A DNA stretch of 64,000 nucleotides from positions 26,527,036 to 26,591,035 of the forward strand of contig JAFMSR010000009.1 of NCBI GenBank assembly GCA_022818135.1, read 5' to 3'. The notes under the pieces were generated by a model. The model did no database searches, was not told where the DNA came from, and worked only from the letters and a program-made list of their open reading frames with translations. A program made the translations under genes and the position numbers. Origin of the DNA: Saxidomus purpurata (lineage: Eukaryota > Mollusca > Bivalvia > Venerida > Veneridae). This document shows, piece after piece, positions 26,501 through 38,300 of the stretch (positions are counted from its first letter, which is position 1; every line of letters starts with the position of its first letter).

Positions 26501-28629
26501 AAGTTGAAAAAACATGGCTAAAACTGAACAAAAATGTGCGGGAGAATAAATACGTAATCCAGAAACTTAAATTAAAAAATTCAGAATACGTTCAGGGTAT
26601 CAACGTTACAATATCTTAAACAAACAGGGCATAATATTTTACTGGTGTTTTTTTCCGGTCTGTTGAAGATCGACGTGCACTTCGTGGAGATTCCGTTTGT
26701 AGATTTACAACTATTTTCAGGATTTCAGTCATTTTAAAAAAATGCACTTTTTACGTTTTTGAATAAACAATTATAATTCCCACACTATTAAGATGATGTA
26801 TGTTGGCGAGAAACACTTTGTGTCAGATTTTGTCGAAACTTTCCTGAATCCAGAACTATTGATATATTGAGTGTAATGAAATAAATACTTTTATGAAAGT
26901 ATTATCAAAAAGATCGGAAAAAACGTATTATTCTCCTTGTTTTTTAATATGTTTTATCGTTGTAACACTAAACAGATAAATGAAAAGTCATTGAAAATAC
27001 ACTGAAAATCTTACCCAAAGGACGAATGTATGCTGTAAGTGAAGACGGAAACGAGGGTTGACATTTGAAAATATTCAAGGCACGCATATAAACAGGCGAT
27101 GCGCTTGGATTTAACAAAGTAATGTTAAATGTTTAAAGTTTGCCTAGCTGCCGAAATTATCATTCCAACGAGTAATAAGAGTAGTTGAGATATACTTAAT
27201 TTGCAGATTAAAAATGTTTATACATAGTAAATTAAATAAAATTAGCAGAGCTACAAGTATGTTTTGACCAAACAGGTTTCTTACATATTTATATTTTGTC
27301 ATTTTTGTGCTTTCTGGTAGCTTTTTCTTTAAAGACAAAAGTGATTAACGAAACTAGCTTCTTTACTGCATATAGCAATAAGAAGCAAATGCCTAGTTTT
27401 TCCCACGGCGGTTTAAGAAGCACGCAACTTTCTTTATATAGATATGAATAAAAAGTCTCAGCAGAATTCTGTCGAAGCAGCAACTGAAACTGACATGTTC
27501 TAAACATTATCACGAAAACTTATTGACTTTCTCTTCAATCTCTTAAAAGTGAACGTTATTCTCAATTTTATGGTGAACAGCGATCGCACAACACTGAAAG
27601 GGAGATCACAGTCGCAGATTTAGCTGATATCCTATTCTGCAGTTATCCATTTGATCATCTTGGATATTTCTAATGAATGAGAATCGAAATGTGGACCACA
27701 AGGTCCGACGATTTGTCGGAGAAGACATTAATATAAAGTTGTAAGAGAAAAACGATTGTCACGATTTGAGTATAACAAGAATATTGTCGTGCGAGTGTCT
27801 GGTTCAGAAAATATTTTACTCATTTAACGTAAGTTGTGTATGTAATAAAATCATGGGTCTATATCAAGCTGGTTTACAACAATTATGTGTAATATGTTTA
27901 TACATAGATCTACCATTAAATATATACACTAGTATTGGTATACATCAACCCTTTTAATATGTTGTGCACCAATTATTCTAGATATACCAACTGGTAATAA
28001 CTCTATTCAAAAAATTGTCGACAGTCTGCTTATGAAACATAAGCGAGACCTATGCTTAAATAAAATCTAGTTGAGCCATTAAGCATCATAACAAAGGCAT
28101 TAAAGCATTAAAATCATAAATGTTAAAACGCAGAACTACAACGGGTATGACTATATTTGAGCAGCCTCGCATTACAGAATACAGCATGACTGCCCAGACC
28201 AGTATAGCCCTGCTTCAAAAGTGGATGCAAAAACTCGGAAGTGACAATGAATTAATAAGGATAGAGAAGTAATACTCCTGGGCATAAGAAACACATTATT
28301 ATATCTTTAACCAGAACATGCAGTTTGGTGAGAGACTAATGGACAGGTTTGACAAGACAGTAAATGGACATTCTACTATTTGTAAGTGCACTAATGTTTT
28401 CATTGATTTTGATCCTAACCGCTTAACAAGGTGCTAACTGTTTCTTATTTCAGACTTTTAATTATTCTAGACTCTAAAGTATAGTATTTCACAACTACAG
28501 TTTTGTTATTGTGTACTCATTTCAAAGCCCCCTCCCCCCTGGTGTACTGATGTCGTTATATATTACAGGAATAAACTATCTTGATCTTGACGGCTATCTA
28601 TCAATATGCCAGTATAACTCTTTTTGGAA
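23528..28629. other. non-coding region upstream of the LINE
   Basis: The only repeat of note is a 20-22 bp unit present three times at 24821-24884. Short ORFs on both strands (60-74 codons) are unrecognised. The segment 28140-28300 translates briefly into protein-like text but meets stops and matches nothing I know. Confidence 0.4.
24821..24884 (+). repeat. three tandem copies of a 20-22 bp unit
   Basis: ATATGTTATATGCAGTATTT is repeated at 24821, 24843 (2 bp shorter) and 24863. Confidence 0.85.
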
Positions 28630-28639
28630 TATCATTTTG

Positions 28640-30722
28640 GATTTATCACATGTACATTTCATATTTTTGATGATATTGATGATATGTATTTGGGCTCATG
28701 AGACCTTGCTGAAGGAGATTGTGGATGAACATGCTCCACTGAAACAAAAGTTACCAAAGGTAAATCCACCCCCATACATGAATGGAAGATATAGAAAAAT
28801 CATTTATAAAGCCAGACAGGCACGAAATGTATATAACAAAAACAAAACACCTGGAAATTGGAAAACATTTACTAAACTTAGAAACCTTAAAACTAAAATA
28901 AAAAGAGAATCAATAACAACTTATTTTCAAGAAAGGTGTGGTGGTGGACCAAAATCTAAAGATTTCTGGCCAACCTTTCTTATCACAGAAAGCAACTACA
29001 AAAAATGACAGCAATATTATTTTAAAGGATGGTGACTCTTTAATTTGTGATCAAAAAAATGTCTGTGAAAAAAATGAATTCTTTTTATGTAAACATGGCA
29101 AAAAATGTTGGTATTGAAATAAAACTCCAGTGAATAATGAACATCCAAGCATTGAAAAAAATAAAATAAATAATGTTGACATCCCAAGCTTTGCTTTTAA
29201 AAATGTTATTAAAACTGATGTTGAAAAATGTATCAAAAGGTTACATGTTAAAAAAGCTACAGGTGGTGATGCAATCCCACCAAAAATTGTAAAAGTGTCT
29301 GCTCCAGTCCTCTCAAGACATATTGCCAAGATAGCTAATGAAATGCAAAAGAAGGGAAGTTTCGCAACACAACTCAAAAGGGCACAAGTCACTCCTATCT
29401 ATAAAAAAAGATTTATTGAAAAGAACTACCGTCCAGTTAGTATTCTCCCAACTTTATCTAAATTATATGAAAGACTAATTAGTGACCAACTGACAGAACA
29501 TATTAATAATATTTTTTATACTTCTGTTGGCTGTCAGACCACCTTATTACGTATTGTTGAGGACTGAAAGCAGGCTCTGGCTCAAAATATGTATATAGGA
29601 GCTGTTTTAATGGATCTGAGTAAAGCATTTGATTGCTTACCCCATGACTTGATTTTAGCAAAATTAAATGCATATCGTGTCTCTGATCTCTCATGTAAAC
29701 TTATGGCCAGCTACCTAACTAACAGACAACAAAGGGTCAAACTCGGAAGCAGCTATAGTACATGGCTGGAAATAATTAAGGGCCTCCGTCAAGGATCTAT
29801 ACTTGAACCACTAATATTTAATATTTTCATAAATGACATATTCTATTTTGTACAAAAACCTACTATTTACAACTATGCTGATGATAACACCCTTTCATTT
29901 TTTGACAAAAACCCTTCCATTGTTAAAAATGTTTTGGAACAGGATAGCAGCACTCTTCTCCAATGGTTCAATTTCAGTCAAATGCAGGCTAACCCAGATA
30001 AGTTTCAGGCAATATCCATAGGTAAAAAATCCTCTCTTGAGATAAAACACTTTGACATATCAAATAATCTGATAGCATGTGAGGAAAATGTGAAACTACT
30101 TGGCATTGACATTGATTTTATGTTAAATTTTGACGAACAAGTAACTAAAATTTGTCAAAAAGTGTCTAAGCAACTAAATGTGCTACAAAGAATCAGTAAA
30201 TTTCTGTCATTAGAAAATAGACTTTTAGTTTTTAAATCGTTTGTTAGTTCAAATTTAATTATTGACCACTCATTTGGCATTTTTGTAGTACGACTAATAC
30301 AGAAAAACGAGAAAAACCTCAATATAGAGGGCTAAGAATTGTTTAAAATGACTATCAATCCCCATACAGTACACTTCTAAATAAAGCAAATCTTTCCACA
30401 TTACATCTTGGTAGACTCAGAACTATTGCTATGGAAACTTATAAATGCATAATATATAATTTATAATTTATCTCCAACATATATTAGAGATCTTGTAAAA
30501 ATTAAATCATCAACTTATTCTTTCAGGTATGAGAACACAATTCAGGTACCTTCGGTGCGAACTGTTGCATATGGCCAGAAGTCGTTCAGGTTTGAAGCAG
30601 CCAGGGTTTGGAACAGTCTCCCAAATGAGATGAGGACGACAGTCAAGTTCAAGGATTTTGGAAGGCTGATCCGCACCTGGACCGGCCCAGAGTGTAGCTG
30701 TGCCATATGCCGCTTTTCGTAA
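28640..30722 (+). pseudogene. LINE ORF2 remnant: reverse transcriptase, multiply broken
   Basis: Pieces in order: a linker region after the endonuclease (FDDIDDMY, then HETLLKEIVDEHAPLK, 28660-29000). Next comes the RT N-terminal part with NYRPVSILPTLSKLYERL (29420-29480). RT palm motif A reads LMDLSKAFDCLPHDL (29605-29650) and the catalytic box YADD lies near 29875. The C-terminal tail has RVWNSLPNEM (30605) and a Cys-rich end CSCAIC before the TAA at 30720-30722. Breaks: a frameshift near 28690, others near 28975 and 29080, a TGA in place of the expected Trp at 29565-29567 (VED-stop-KQA), missing residues just before CQTTLL, and further shifts after 30270. In life this protein copies LINE RNA at a nicked target. 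This copy is dead. Confidence 0.85.
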
Positions 30723-30860
30723 GACTAGTTCTTGTTAGGCTGGTGTGCCTTTTTTCCCTGTTTTTCTTTTATTTGTTTCAAGTGTGCTCCTATTTGCATA
30801 ATTATAACCTCCTTATTTTATTTCATGTATTGTATTGTGAGGAAATTGCTGATCAGTTCC

Positions 30861-30879
30861 CCCCAAATCTGATTTGGGG
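30861..30879 (+). other. stem-loop in the LINE 3' UTR
   Basis: CCCCAAAT and ATTTGGGG flank a CTG loop, a perfect 8-bp stem about 140 bp after the ORF2 stop. LINE 3' UTR hairpins can be recognition structures for the reverse transcriptase; here that role is inference. Confidence 0.5.
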
Positions 30880-32005
30880 TGATAAATGTTCTTAAATTTT
30901 TCTTATCGGTCACACTTTTGTGTTTCTTTTTAATCTCAGTGTTTTATATGTACTTTTTTATGGCAGCTTTTAGGCCTAGGTCTAGATCAGCCATTTTTTC
31001 ACAGCTTGTAAATGCTTTTGTTTTTTCTTTTCGTTGCTTTCTTTTATGTTTGCTCTGATTATTGCCATGCTTGCTTTGTAGTTTTGTAGCTATAAAATGC
31101 TTATATATTTAAATAGACGCAATTTGTGATGTAACTTTAACTGGTGACTTTTATTTTTAGTGGCACATTATATGCCTCTAAAGACATCCTTACTATTGAT
31201 TTTTGTTGCACCACTGATACATTTTTATTTTTATTCAAAAATCTTTATCTATTTATCTAGATTTTTTCTCTTCCTCTTATTACTCATTATTTTTGTTTTA
31301 GTCCCCAAATCTTCTAAGATAGTAAAAGTCTCTTAAAAAGCCTATTTAATATAGTGACATACTAAAAAAAATATTTTTTTCTCAACATACTTGTATCTGT
31401 GATTTTGTTTCATATGCAAGTTTGGTGTGTAATTTTCTTAGTGACAGTATTCCTTAAGATCCTCTTGGTTTTATACAATATACATGTGTGAGCTAACTAG
31501 ATACAGACTTTATCTAAATTTTATGCGTAAATTTATACTCTATTATTATCTACTCACTTTCAACTAGGAACTTGTTAACTTTGCTTAATATATGCGATAT
31601 CCGTGCTATTTCATAATTATGTACTATTTTCTCTTTTACAGCTACTTTTTACTATGTTATATTTCCTATACTATTGTTTCACATAGTTCACATAGTCTTA
31701 GAGGCCAGATATGGCTATGCCATATAAACATAAACTGTTTCTTAGGCCCTTTTTGTTTGTTTTCCCTTATATGACTGAATTTTTCTTTTTCCTTGTTTCC
31801 GGTTCCCTTGAATATTTTTCACTATCATTAAAAATACACAGTCACATTTTTTTAATTATTAAAAACACTGTTTGTATTTACAATACATTTCCATCCTGAA
31901 TCACTGTTCGTTGATAACTTGCAAACTTCTCACAGTTGTTTGTCGGAAAATAGCTGAAGTAGCTAATGTTGATATGTTATAATGTATCCGACATTAAATA
32001 AATAT

Positions 32006-32026
32006 TCTTGTATCTTGTATCTTGTA
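32006..32026 (+). repeat. LINE 3' tail, three TCTTGTA units
   Basis: Three exact copies of TCTTGTA follow the AATAAA by a few bases and mark the 3' end of the LINE. Tails of this type fit target-primed reverse transcription by CR1/L2-like elements. Confidence 0.8.
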
Positions 32027-32046
32027 GCACTGGCATGTACCAGTGC
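32027..32046 (+). other. perfect 7-bp stem-loop next to the LINE end
   Basis: GCACTGG and CCAGTGC flank a 6-nt loop immediately after the LINE tail. It is the first host sequence past the insertion, or the last LINE bases. Its role is unknown. Confidence 0.6.
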
Positions 32047-32053
32047 CTGTGGG

Positions 32054-32060
32054 TATAAAT
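32054..32060 (+). promoter_or_regulatory. TATA-like box, candidate CASD1 core promoter
   Basis: TATAAAT lies 128 bp before the CASD1 start codon within the only 161 bp separating the gene from the LINE. A start of transcription about 30 bp downstream would give a 5' UTR near 100 nt. Alternatively the first coding exon may be preceded by a non-coding exon further upstream, which the sequence cannot exclude. Confidence 0.35.
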
Positions 32061-32180
32061 TTTCATGTAGGCCTAATTGATTCTGTGGCGCTCTATAAGT
32101 TTTCTTGACGCTGCATTTTCTTTCCGTTTAAAACGTATTTCTGTTCATTCGAAACCGTTGGGGAAATAGCATACATCATC

Positions 32181-32195
32181 ATGAAAAATGGCTGA
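32181..32195 (+). promoter_or_regulatory. four-codon upstream ORF overlapping the CASD1 start
   Basis: ATG AAA AAT GGC TGA begins 7 bp before the CASD1 ATG, in another frame, and its stop lies inside the CASD1 reading frame. A scanning ribosome that starts here would end 5 bp past the real start codon. The CASD1 ATG has the better context (A at -3 and G at +4). Such overlaps can damp translation, but the effect here is inference. Confidence 0.5.
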
Positions 32196-32317
32196 CAAGC
32201 CAAGTTCCTCCACACATGAAATAACTTATTATTTAAACGTTGAAAATGCAAAAATACTTGCTTTCCTCATTGTATCTGGATTTGTAGTATATCATGGTTT
32301 TATTCACATCAAGTATG
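32188..32317 (+). CDS. CASD1: CASD1 exon 1 (residues 1-43)
   Basis: This exon encodes the cytosolic N-terminus and the signal anchor ([17 protein letters not shown]). [15 protein letters not shown] parallels the EINHYFSVRSAKVLA region of the human protein. The donor is GTGAGT and the intron is phase 1. TGA at 32182-32184 is in frame and rules out an earlier start in this exon. Confidence 0.9.
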
Positions 32318-35300
32318 GTGAGTAATGTAATTGCAACTATCAATGACAGGTTATAGGGAATGTGAATGCCTACAGTTCTCATGGTTCTTGATTTTTTTAT
32401 GACAGAAAATTATTGTGTGTACAGGTGTTAATGCCTGTCTGACATCAATTTCTATGCATGTTATAGGAAAGAAAAATTAGGTGACAACATGATGGAAAGC
32501 AAAATGGAATTGTTGCATAAGTAGTTGAAGCTTGACAGTTTGACAGGTTTTCAATTTTAGGTTTAGCACATGAAGATTTCTATGTGGGTATTGATAAATT
32601 ATTGATATAAGGGAAAGGCGATTTCTGGGCTTTCATTGCTGCTCTCTGCATCTTTAATTTTATAATGTACAAAAATGAAAGGAGACAACTGCCTACCATT
32701 AGCTTATAAATAGTCAATAAAATTGAATTTCAGTTTTTTTCCCTTCTACATAGACCACAGGAAGTTGATATTTTGTCAAAAAAATAAAATGATCAATGTA
32801 TCTTGCGAAAAAAATCACCCCTCTATATATATAATATGAAATTAGGCACTGCCTAACAAGCGGGAAAGCCCCGAAATATGTCAAATTGTAATAGACTGGA
32901 AACAAGTTGTTACTTTTTATTTGACAATTAAACTGTATGTAGGTCGTTTGCGTTTTTAGAGTTTGATCATTGGTAATCCCATACAATTGGCATGTACAGA
33001 ATCAGGGGGTTTCTTAGTTTTGCTAATTCAATGTTAAGAAAATGATCTAGTTTGTGTCCCTTTCTTCTACAAAGGCTTGACAACAACGTTTATAAGAAAA
33101 AAAAAACAAAAAAATATTTTGATCAAAGCGAAAGCCGAAAAGTATTTTAAGGCAAGATCGAGCTCTCTAGAATTTGGACTCTTTCTTTCTGTGTATCCTG
33201 CACTATATATATTCAACGAAGCCTAAAACATACATCTTTTGGGGACCTTTGTCGTATAATTTAGCACAGAATATCGTTGAAGATCTCATCCAAAAGTATC
33301 AGTTATGATAGTGGAGGAGCCAGCCGTACGGAAGACCATATTTTGCCAGTCTAGAAGTTACAACCAGACAACAGATCCGAAATACCTTTTAAAAAAATAT
33401 ATAGATTTATTCGCGCCCCTTTTTAAACAAGATTTTCCAACCCCATGACACTAAGACAACGACAGCTCATGAATTAAGGTATCCGTTGGCATGTAAGACC
33501 ACTGGCATAATTGTAGTATTTCAATCACGGTGAAATAGATCAATCCCTACATGTATTCTATTGATTTTTCACCATCTTACAGTTTCATTGCTCATAAACT
33601 GAACTTTTAGTTGTCTCCATTTATGAAAAATCCAATTGTTGGGTATTTCTGTTTACTTGAATATGTTTGAGCGAAACATTTTCATTAAAATTTGATCAAA
33701 ACAATGTGAATGTAAACGGGTTGTATATTAATAATATACGGCGATGTACATAACAGTCTGAATAATTTTAAATGAACTTTTTGAATGATGGAACTTCTTT
33801 TATTCTGAAAAGATTGAAAAGAAGATATGGGACCAAGAGTTGCATAATAATATGCATGTGCAATTGTACACAACACATAGATCTATGTAATAATTTTCTA
33901 AATCTAGATTCTCTAATATTCAACCTCTTTGATCATGAATATTATAAACATTAATCCTTGCATAGGTAAATCTTGCTTCAAGCAACTGTGTCTACTGTGC
34001 ATGAATTAAAAATCAGCAGACTGGCAGAGGAGCATATTCCTCATACTGTTGTGTTAGAGAATACAGTGCATAATCATGTACAGTTATTAATGCAAATTGT
34101 TCGTGTTAATGTTTGAATCGTAATCGGGACGAATCGTCAGACATTTGTGACTCACAACAAAAATAATGTAGTCGTGATGAGTTCTTGAAGTCTATAATTT
34201 GAACTTGATGAATTTGCGGAATTCTCTAGAATTTGTTTTATGAATACTTTTATTGTTTTTTCGAACTAAATATTTGCAAACGATAATACCCTTGTGGACT
34301 TTTAATCGTTAATTCATTTTAGACCATTCCGTTGCATACGCACATTCACCACGTTGCTAATTTTGCCCACAATGCATCGGTATAATGGCGCCCACCTTCA
34401 ACATCAGAAGACACTTTCAGGAAGTTGATGGTATATGTTGAAAAAATGTTGGAAAAATAGGTTTTTGAACTTGTTACTTATGAATGCTTTATACATGTTA
34501 AAGATACTATCGGAAACCCCCGGGGCTATATGCCACGTGGCTTTCCCACTATAAACACAAGGAATGCAATGCCTTCCGTACCCCACCCACTTCTCCCATA
34601 CAAGAACATTTTTTTGTAACAAACTGACAACTGGGTTTTCTGGTCTAGACAGTTAAAGTGTTTAAAATTATCACAGAATCGGTCCTTACCTTTAATTCAT
34701 CGTTTTAACTACTGAAAAATCCTCTCTTTCACGAAATTTTTCAACACGTCGACTCCATGTGCTGACATCAGAGATTTTCTCCTCCGGAGTGAAGGTATCT
34801 AGTGTAAATTCTATGTACCATTCCGGTATGTACAAGCACGCTTAACGAGAATGACATTGGAAGAAAGAATGTCTGCCTTCAGAAGGACACAGTTTTGTTT
34901 TGACCAGATCATGTGGTACAAGTAAACTTTAAACACTGAAGTAAATACTCTGAAATGTGTCCAACCCCAAAAAAAGACTTCAATTCTGTTCAGTTCAATT
35001 CGAACCGTTTGTAAGAGTTACCCCGCTTGATTGGGTTTTCCTATTTTGTTGTAGTAAGTATAAATTCACTAAGCCAATAAAATAACAAAATATTTCCATT
35101 TTTTATCATTGAAAAATAATAAGAGAACACTGCAAACATGCAACAAATTTTCAAAAGAATAATATTTAATTAAAATATGTAACCTTCGCAGCGGAGGAGA
35201 AAAGCTCTGACGTCAGCACATGGAGTCGACGTGTTGAAAAATTTCGCGAAAGAGATGCTTTTTCAGTAGTTAAAACAACGATAAATTAAAGGTAAGGACA

Positions 35301-38300
35301 GATTCTGTGATAATTTTAAACACTTTAACTGTCTAGACCAGAAAACCCAGTTGTCAGTTTGTTACAAAAATTGTTCTTGTATGGGAGAAGTGGGTGGGGT
35401 ACGGAAGGCATTGCATTCCTTGTGTTTATATATATATAGAGGGGTGATTTTTTTCGCAATGTACATTGATAATTTTGATTTTTTTTGACAAAATATCAAC
35501 TTCCTGTGCATAGACCGATGTCCGGCTTCTTCACAATTGGAAATACTTAATTTTTTTTCAAAATTGCGGGTCAAAAAATTCACAAAATGCATGGAATATG
35601 CATCACAATATTACCAGAGTTTCGGCTGCAATTCACCAAATACGTAATTGGCAAAAACAAATCATAAGTGGCGAAAAAAAGTCTTCCCTGGCGAATATCT
35701 TTTTTTCATAAACATAAAATACCTATATCATCAATATTATCTGTCCACTAATCGTATAATTGGACGCCCGGAAATAGCAATATACAGCCTAATTAGTGAC
35801 CACGTAATGTTACGTAATTTATACGGATTAAAAGTTGATTGCCTGAAGACGTGACAAGCTGTAAAATAATTGTTGCTTGCATAATCACCAATCATCGGCG
35901 CAGTATCACCCACATGTGGGCGGAGCAAAGATTAATGCAAACATGTTACAGATAACCAATGCCCGTGCATTTAAGTCTTGGCAGGTGGACCAGAAGCACA
36001 ACTAACAAACAATACAAGTTTCTCACAGTCGGGTCGTTTAAACAGATGTCAGAATATCAATTGTAAATTATGAACGAAATCAAAGAATAGACGTTCGCGC
36101 CGAGATTGTCTTGGTTTAATTAGAAGGATTAGATGATTATTTTTCTTTGCAAAATTCTCAGCCATTTTTTGCAGCATAATAACAATATTTAACTCAGTAC
36201 TTAGATTTGTCAAGTAAATTAAAGCTTTTTATTGTTTAATATCAGAAATCGTGAGAGGTTACATGGCACTTTTTTGTCCATTTTGGGGCCGAATCAAAAA
36301 TATATCTCCCCTATTTTGACGAAATGTTGACAAAACTTGAAGATTTGATATATTTACTGGTAGCCTGTTTGGAAAACGCAACTTTCTATCAATTAAAGCA
36401 TTTCAGAATGATTTCTTGCAATTATTTGATATGTTACATGTGAAATTGTGAGCCGAAAATCGTCGTATTTTCGTTTGTCACATACTTTCGCGATCCTGGT
36501 TCTTTTATTTCTTCAAGGAAAACTATGTTAAAAAGACTAAACAGAAAGATATAAATAGGATATTTTCAATTAACGATTGTATATACTACATATTTAAATA
36601 AAATGATTAAAATTGATAATAAAGCTGTTGTGTGTATAAAAAAATTGATATAACAATAAAGTTAGTAGCAATATTAAATTCAATATGACTGCTCAGAATC
36701 ATCATGTACATGATGTACAACAGACTTTACTTCTTTAATATTTGTCAACTACAATGTCATGTCAGGAAAGGCTTTGGAATGTGTTTAAAAGCCTACTTCA
36801 GGGAGTTTCTGGGTGACTGAGACTGTTTTTTTTTTAATTACATGTAAAATGAATATGCCAGGGCATTAATAGCTTCCAAGGCCACAAGAATTATATGTGC
36901 TTCTGGCCTTAATAAAAGTTGTAAAAGTCAGCTAGTACAGGTATTCAGCATACTTTGAATGGTGTCTTTTTGGTCTGTATAATAAAAAAAATCAACGGCC
37001 AGGACGGGGAAGCACCCCTCTTGGACCCACCCCTTGCGTACTGTTATATAATTGTGGCCAAAAAAAATAAGGGCCAGTGGAAACCCTGATTACAAAACAA
37101 AGACCGAGCACATAGTTTACAGTGGAAGAAATTTTCATATAAAATATAGTTCACATGACTTAATAAAATTAAACTCCCAGTCATAGTTACTTCCCCTAAT
37201 GCAAAATTAGGTGTTTAAAAGGGAAGTAACTGCCTCATGAAGTAACTGTTTGATAGGAACAATGTTTCAAGAATTGCACCTAGATGAATCAGAATGATTC
37301 CATTTTTTTTTAGCTCACCTGGCACAAAGTGCCAGAGTGAGCTATTAGGATCACTCAGTGTCCAGGGTCCGTCATCCATCCGTCCGTCCACCATTGCCTT
37401 CAAATGACATCTCCTCTGAAACCACAGGGCCAATGTTGATGAGACTTTGCAGGAATGTTCCTTGCATCAGGGCTTCCACTAAGTTTCAAATTAAGGAAGT
37501 CCTGACTCCAAGGCAACTGGATTTGGAAGTCCCTGTGAAAATTTTATGGAGTCCCCAGTACGCGAACCTATTGGACAGTGTGGGACATCATCATTTCATC
37601 ATCATCAATCACCATCATCATCATCATCAAATACCTTACTTAATGTTAAAAAAATGAAAATGAAGAACCTGTCTGTAAAATAAACTTTCATTTTGACCAA
37701 AAGATCTGAATTATTCAATGCATAAGATAACAGTTTAAGTACTTAATACAAACTTTACAAAGCAACATTATCATTATAATTTTTATTGTAGTTTATTTGG
37801 CCATATTCCTCTCCAAAATTAATATATATTTTTCACCATTTTTTTACAAAAATCCCTCAAAAAAGTCAAAATGTTGAAACAAATCTGTACTTTTATTTAA
37901 GAGTTGGCCAAAACTGTTTAAAAACGTAAGTTTTCATAAATTCAAACACTTCAGAATTATTTCTTTCAACTATTTGATACCTTACATATGAAATAGTCGG
38001 CCGAATATCGCCGATTTTTCGTTTGTCACATATTTTCGCGACCCCGATTTTTGTTATTTTTTCAACGAAAACGGTGTTCAAAGGATTTAAAAAGAATGAT
38101 AATTGGCAAAAGAATAATGTCATTAACATACTTGATAGATTTTGTTCTTTATTACTTTTACACTGTATATTTTATTCATTTTCTAAAAATTTCCCTCCGA
38201 AAAGGCCCCGCCACCTTTCCCTCAGACTGGAAAAACACTGTTTGATAACACTCTTTTCAACCTTAAAGTGTTTGGGTTTTTTTTTTGGGGGCGGGGGATT

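Larger units (their letters stand above)
28630..32026 (+). mobile_element. decayed non-LTR retrotransposon (LINE, CR1/Jockey group)
   Basis: A reverse-transcriptase-bearing ORF2 remnant (to 30722) is followed by a roughly 1.3-kb AT-rich 3' UTR. An AATAAA lies at 31997-32002 and a terminal tail of three TCTTGTA units at 32006-32026. Short tandem 3' tails instead of poly-A are characteristic of CR1/L2-like LINEs. The 5' part (ORF1 and most of the endonuclease) is not recognisable, so the copy is 5'-truncated or eroded. The left boundary is approximate. It lies in the same orientation as CASD1 and ends 161 bp before the CASD1 start codon. Confidence 0.85.

Noticed and set aside
29130..30335. Functional reverse transcriptase gene
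   Set aside because: An internal TGA at a conserved Trp, several frameshifts and missing residues show the LINE copy is inactive.
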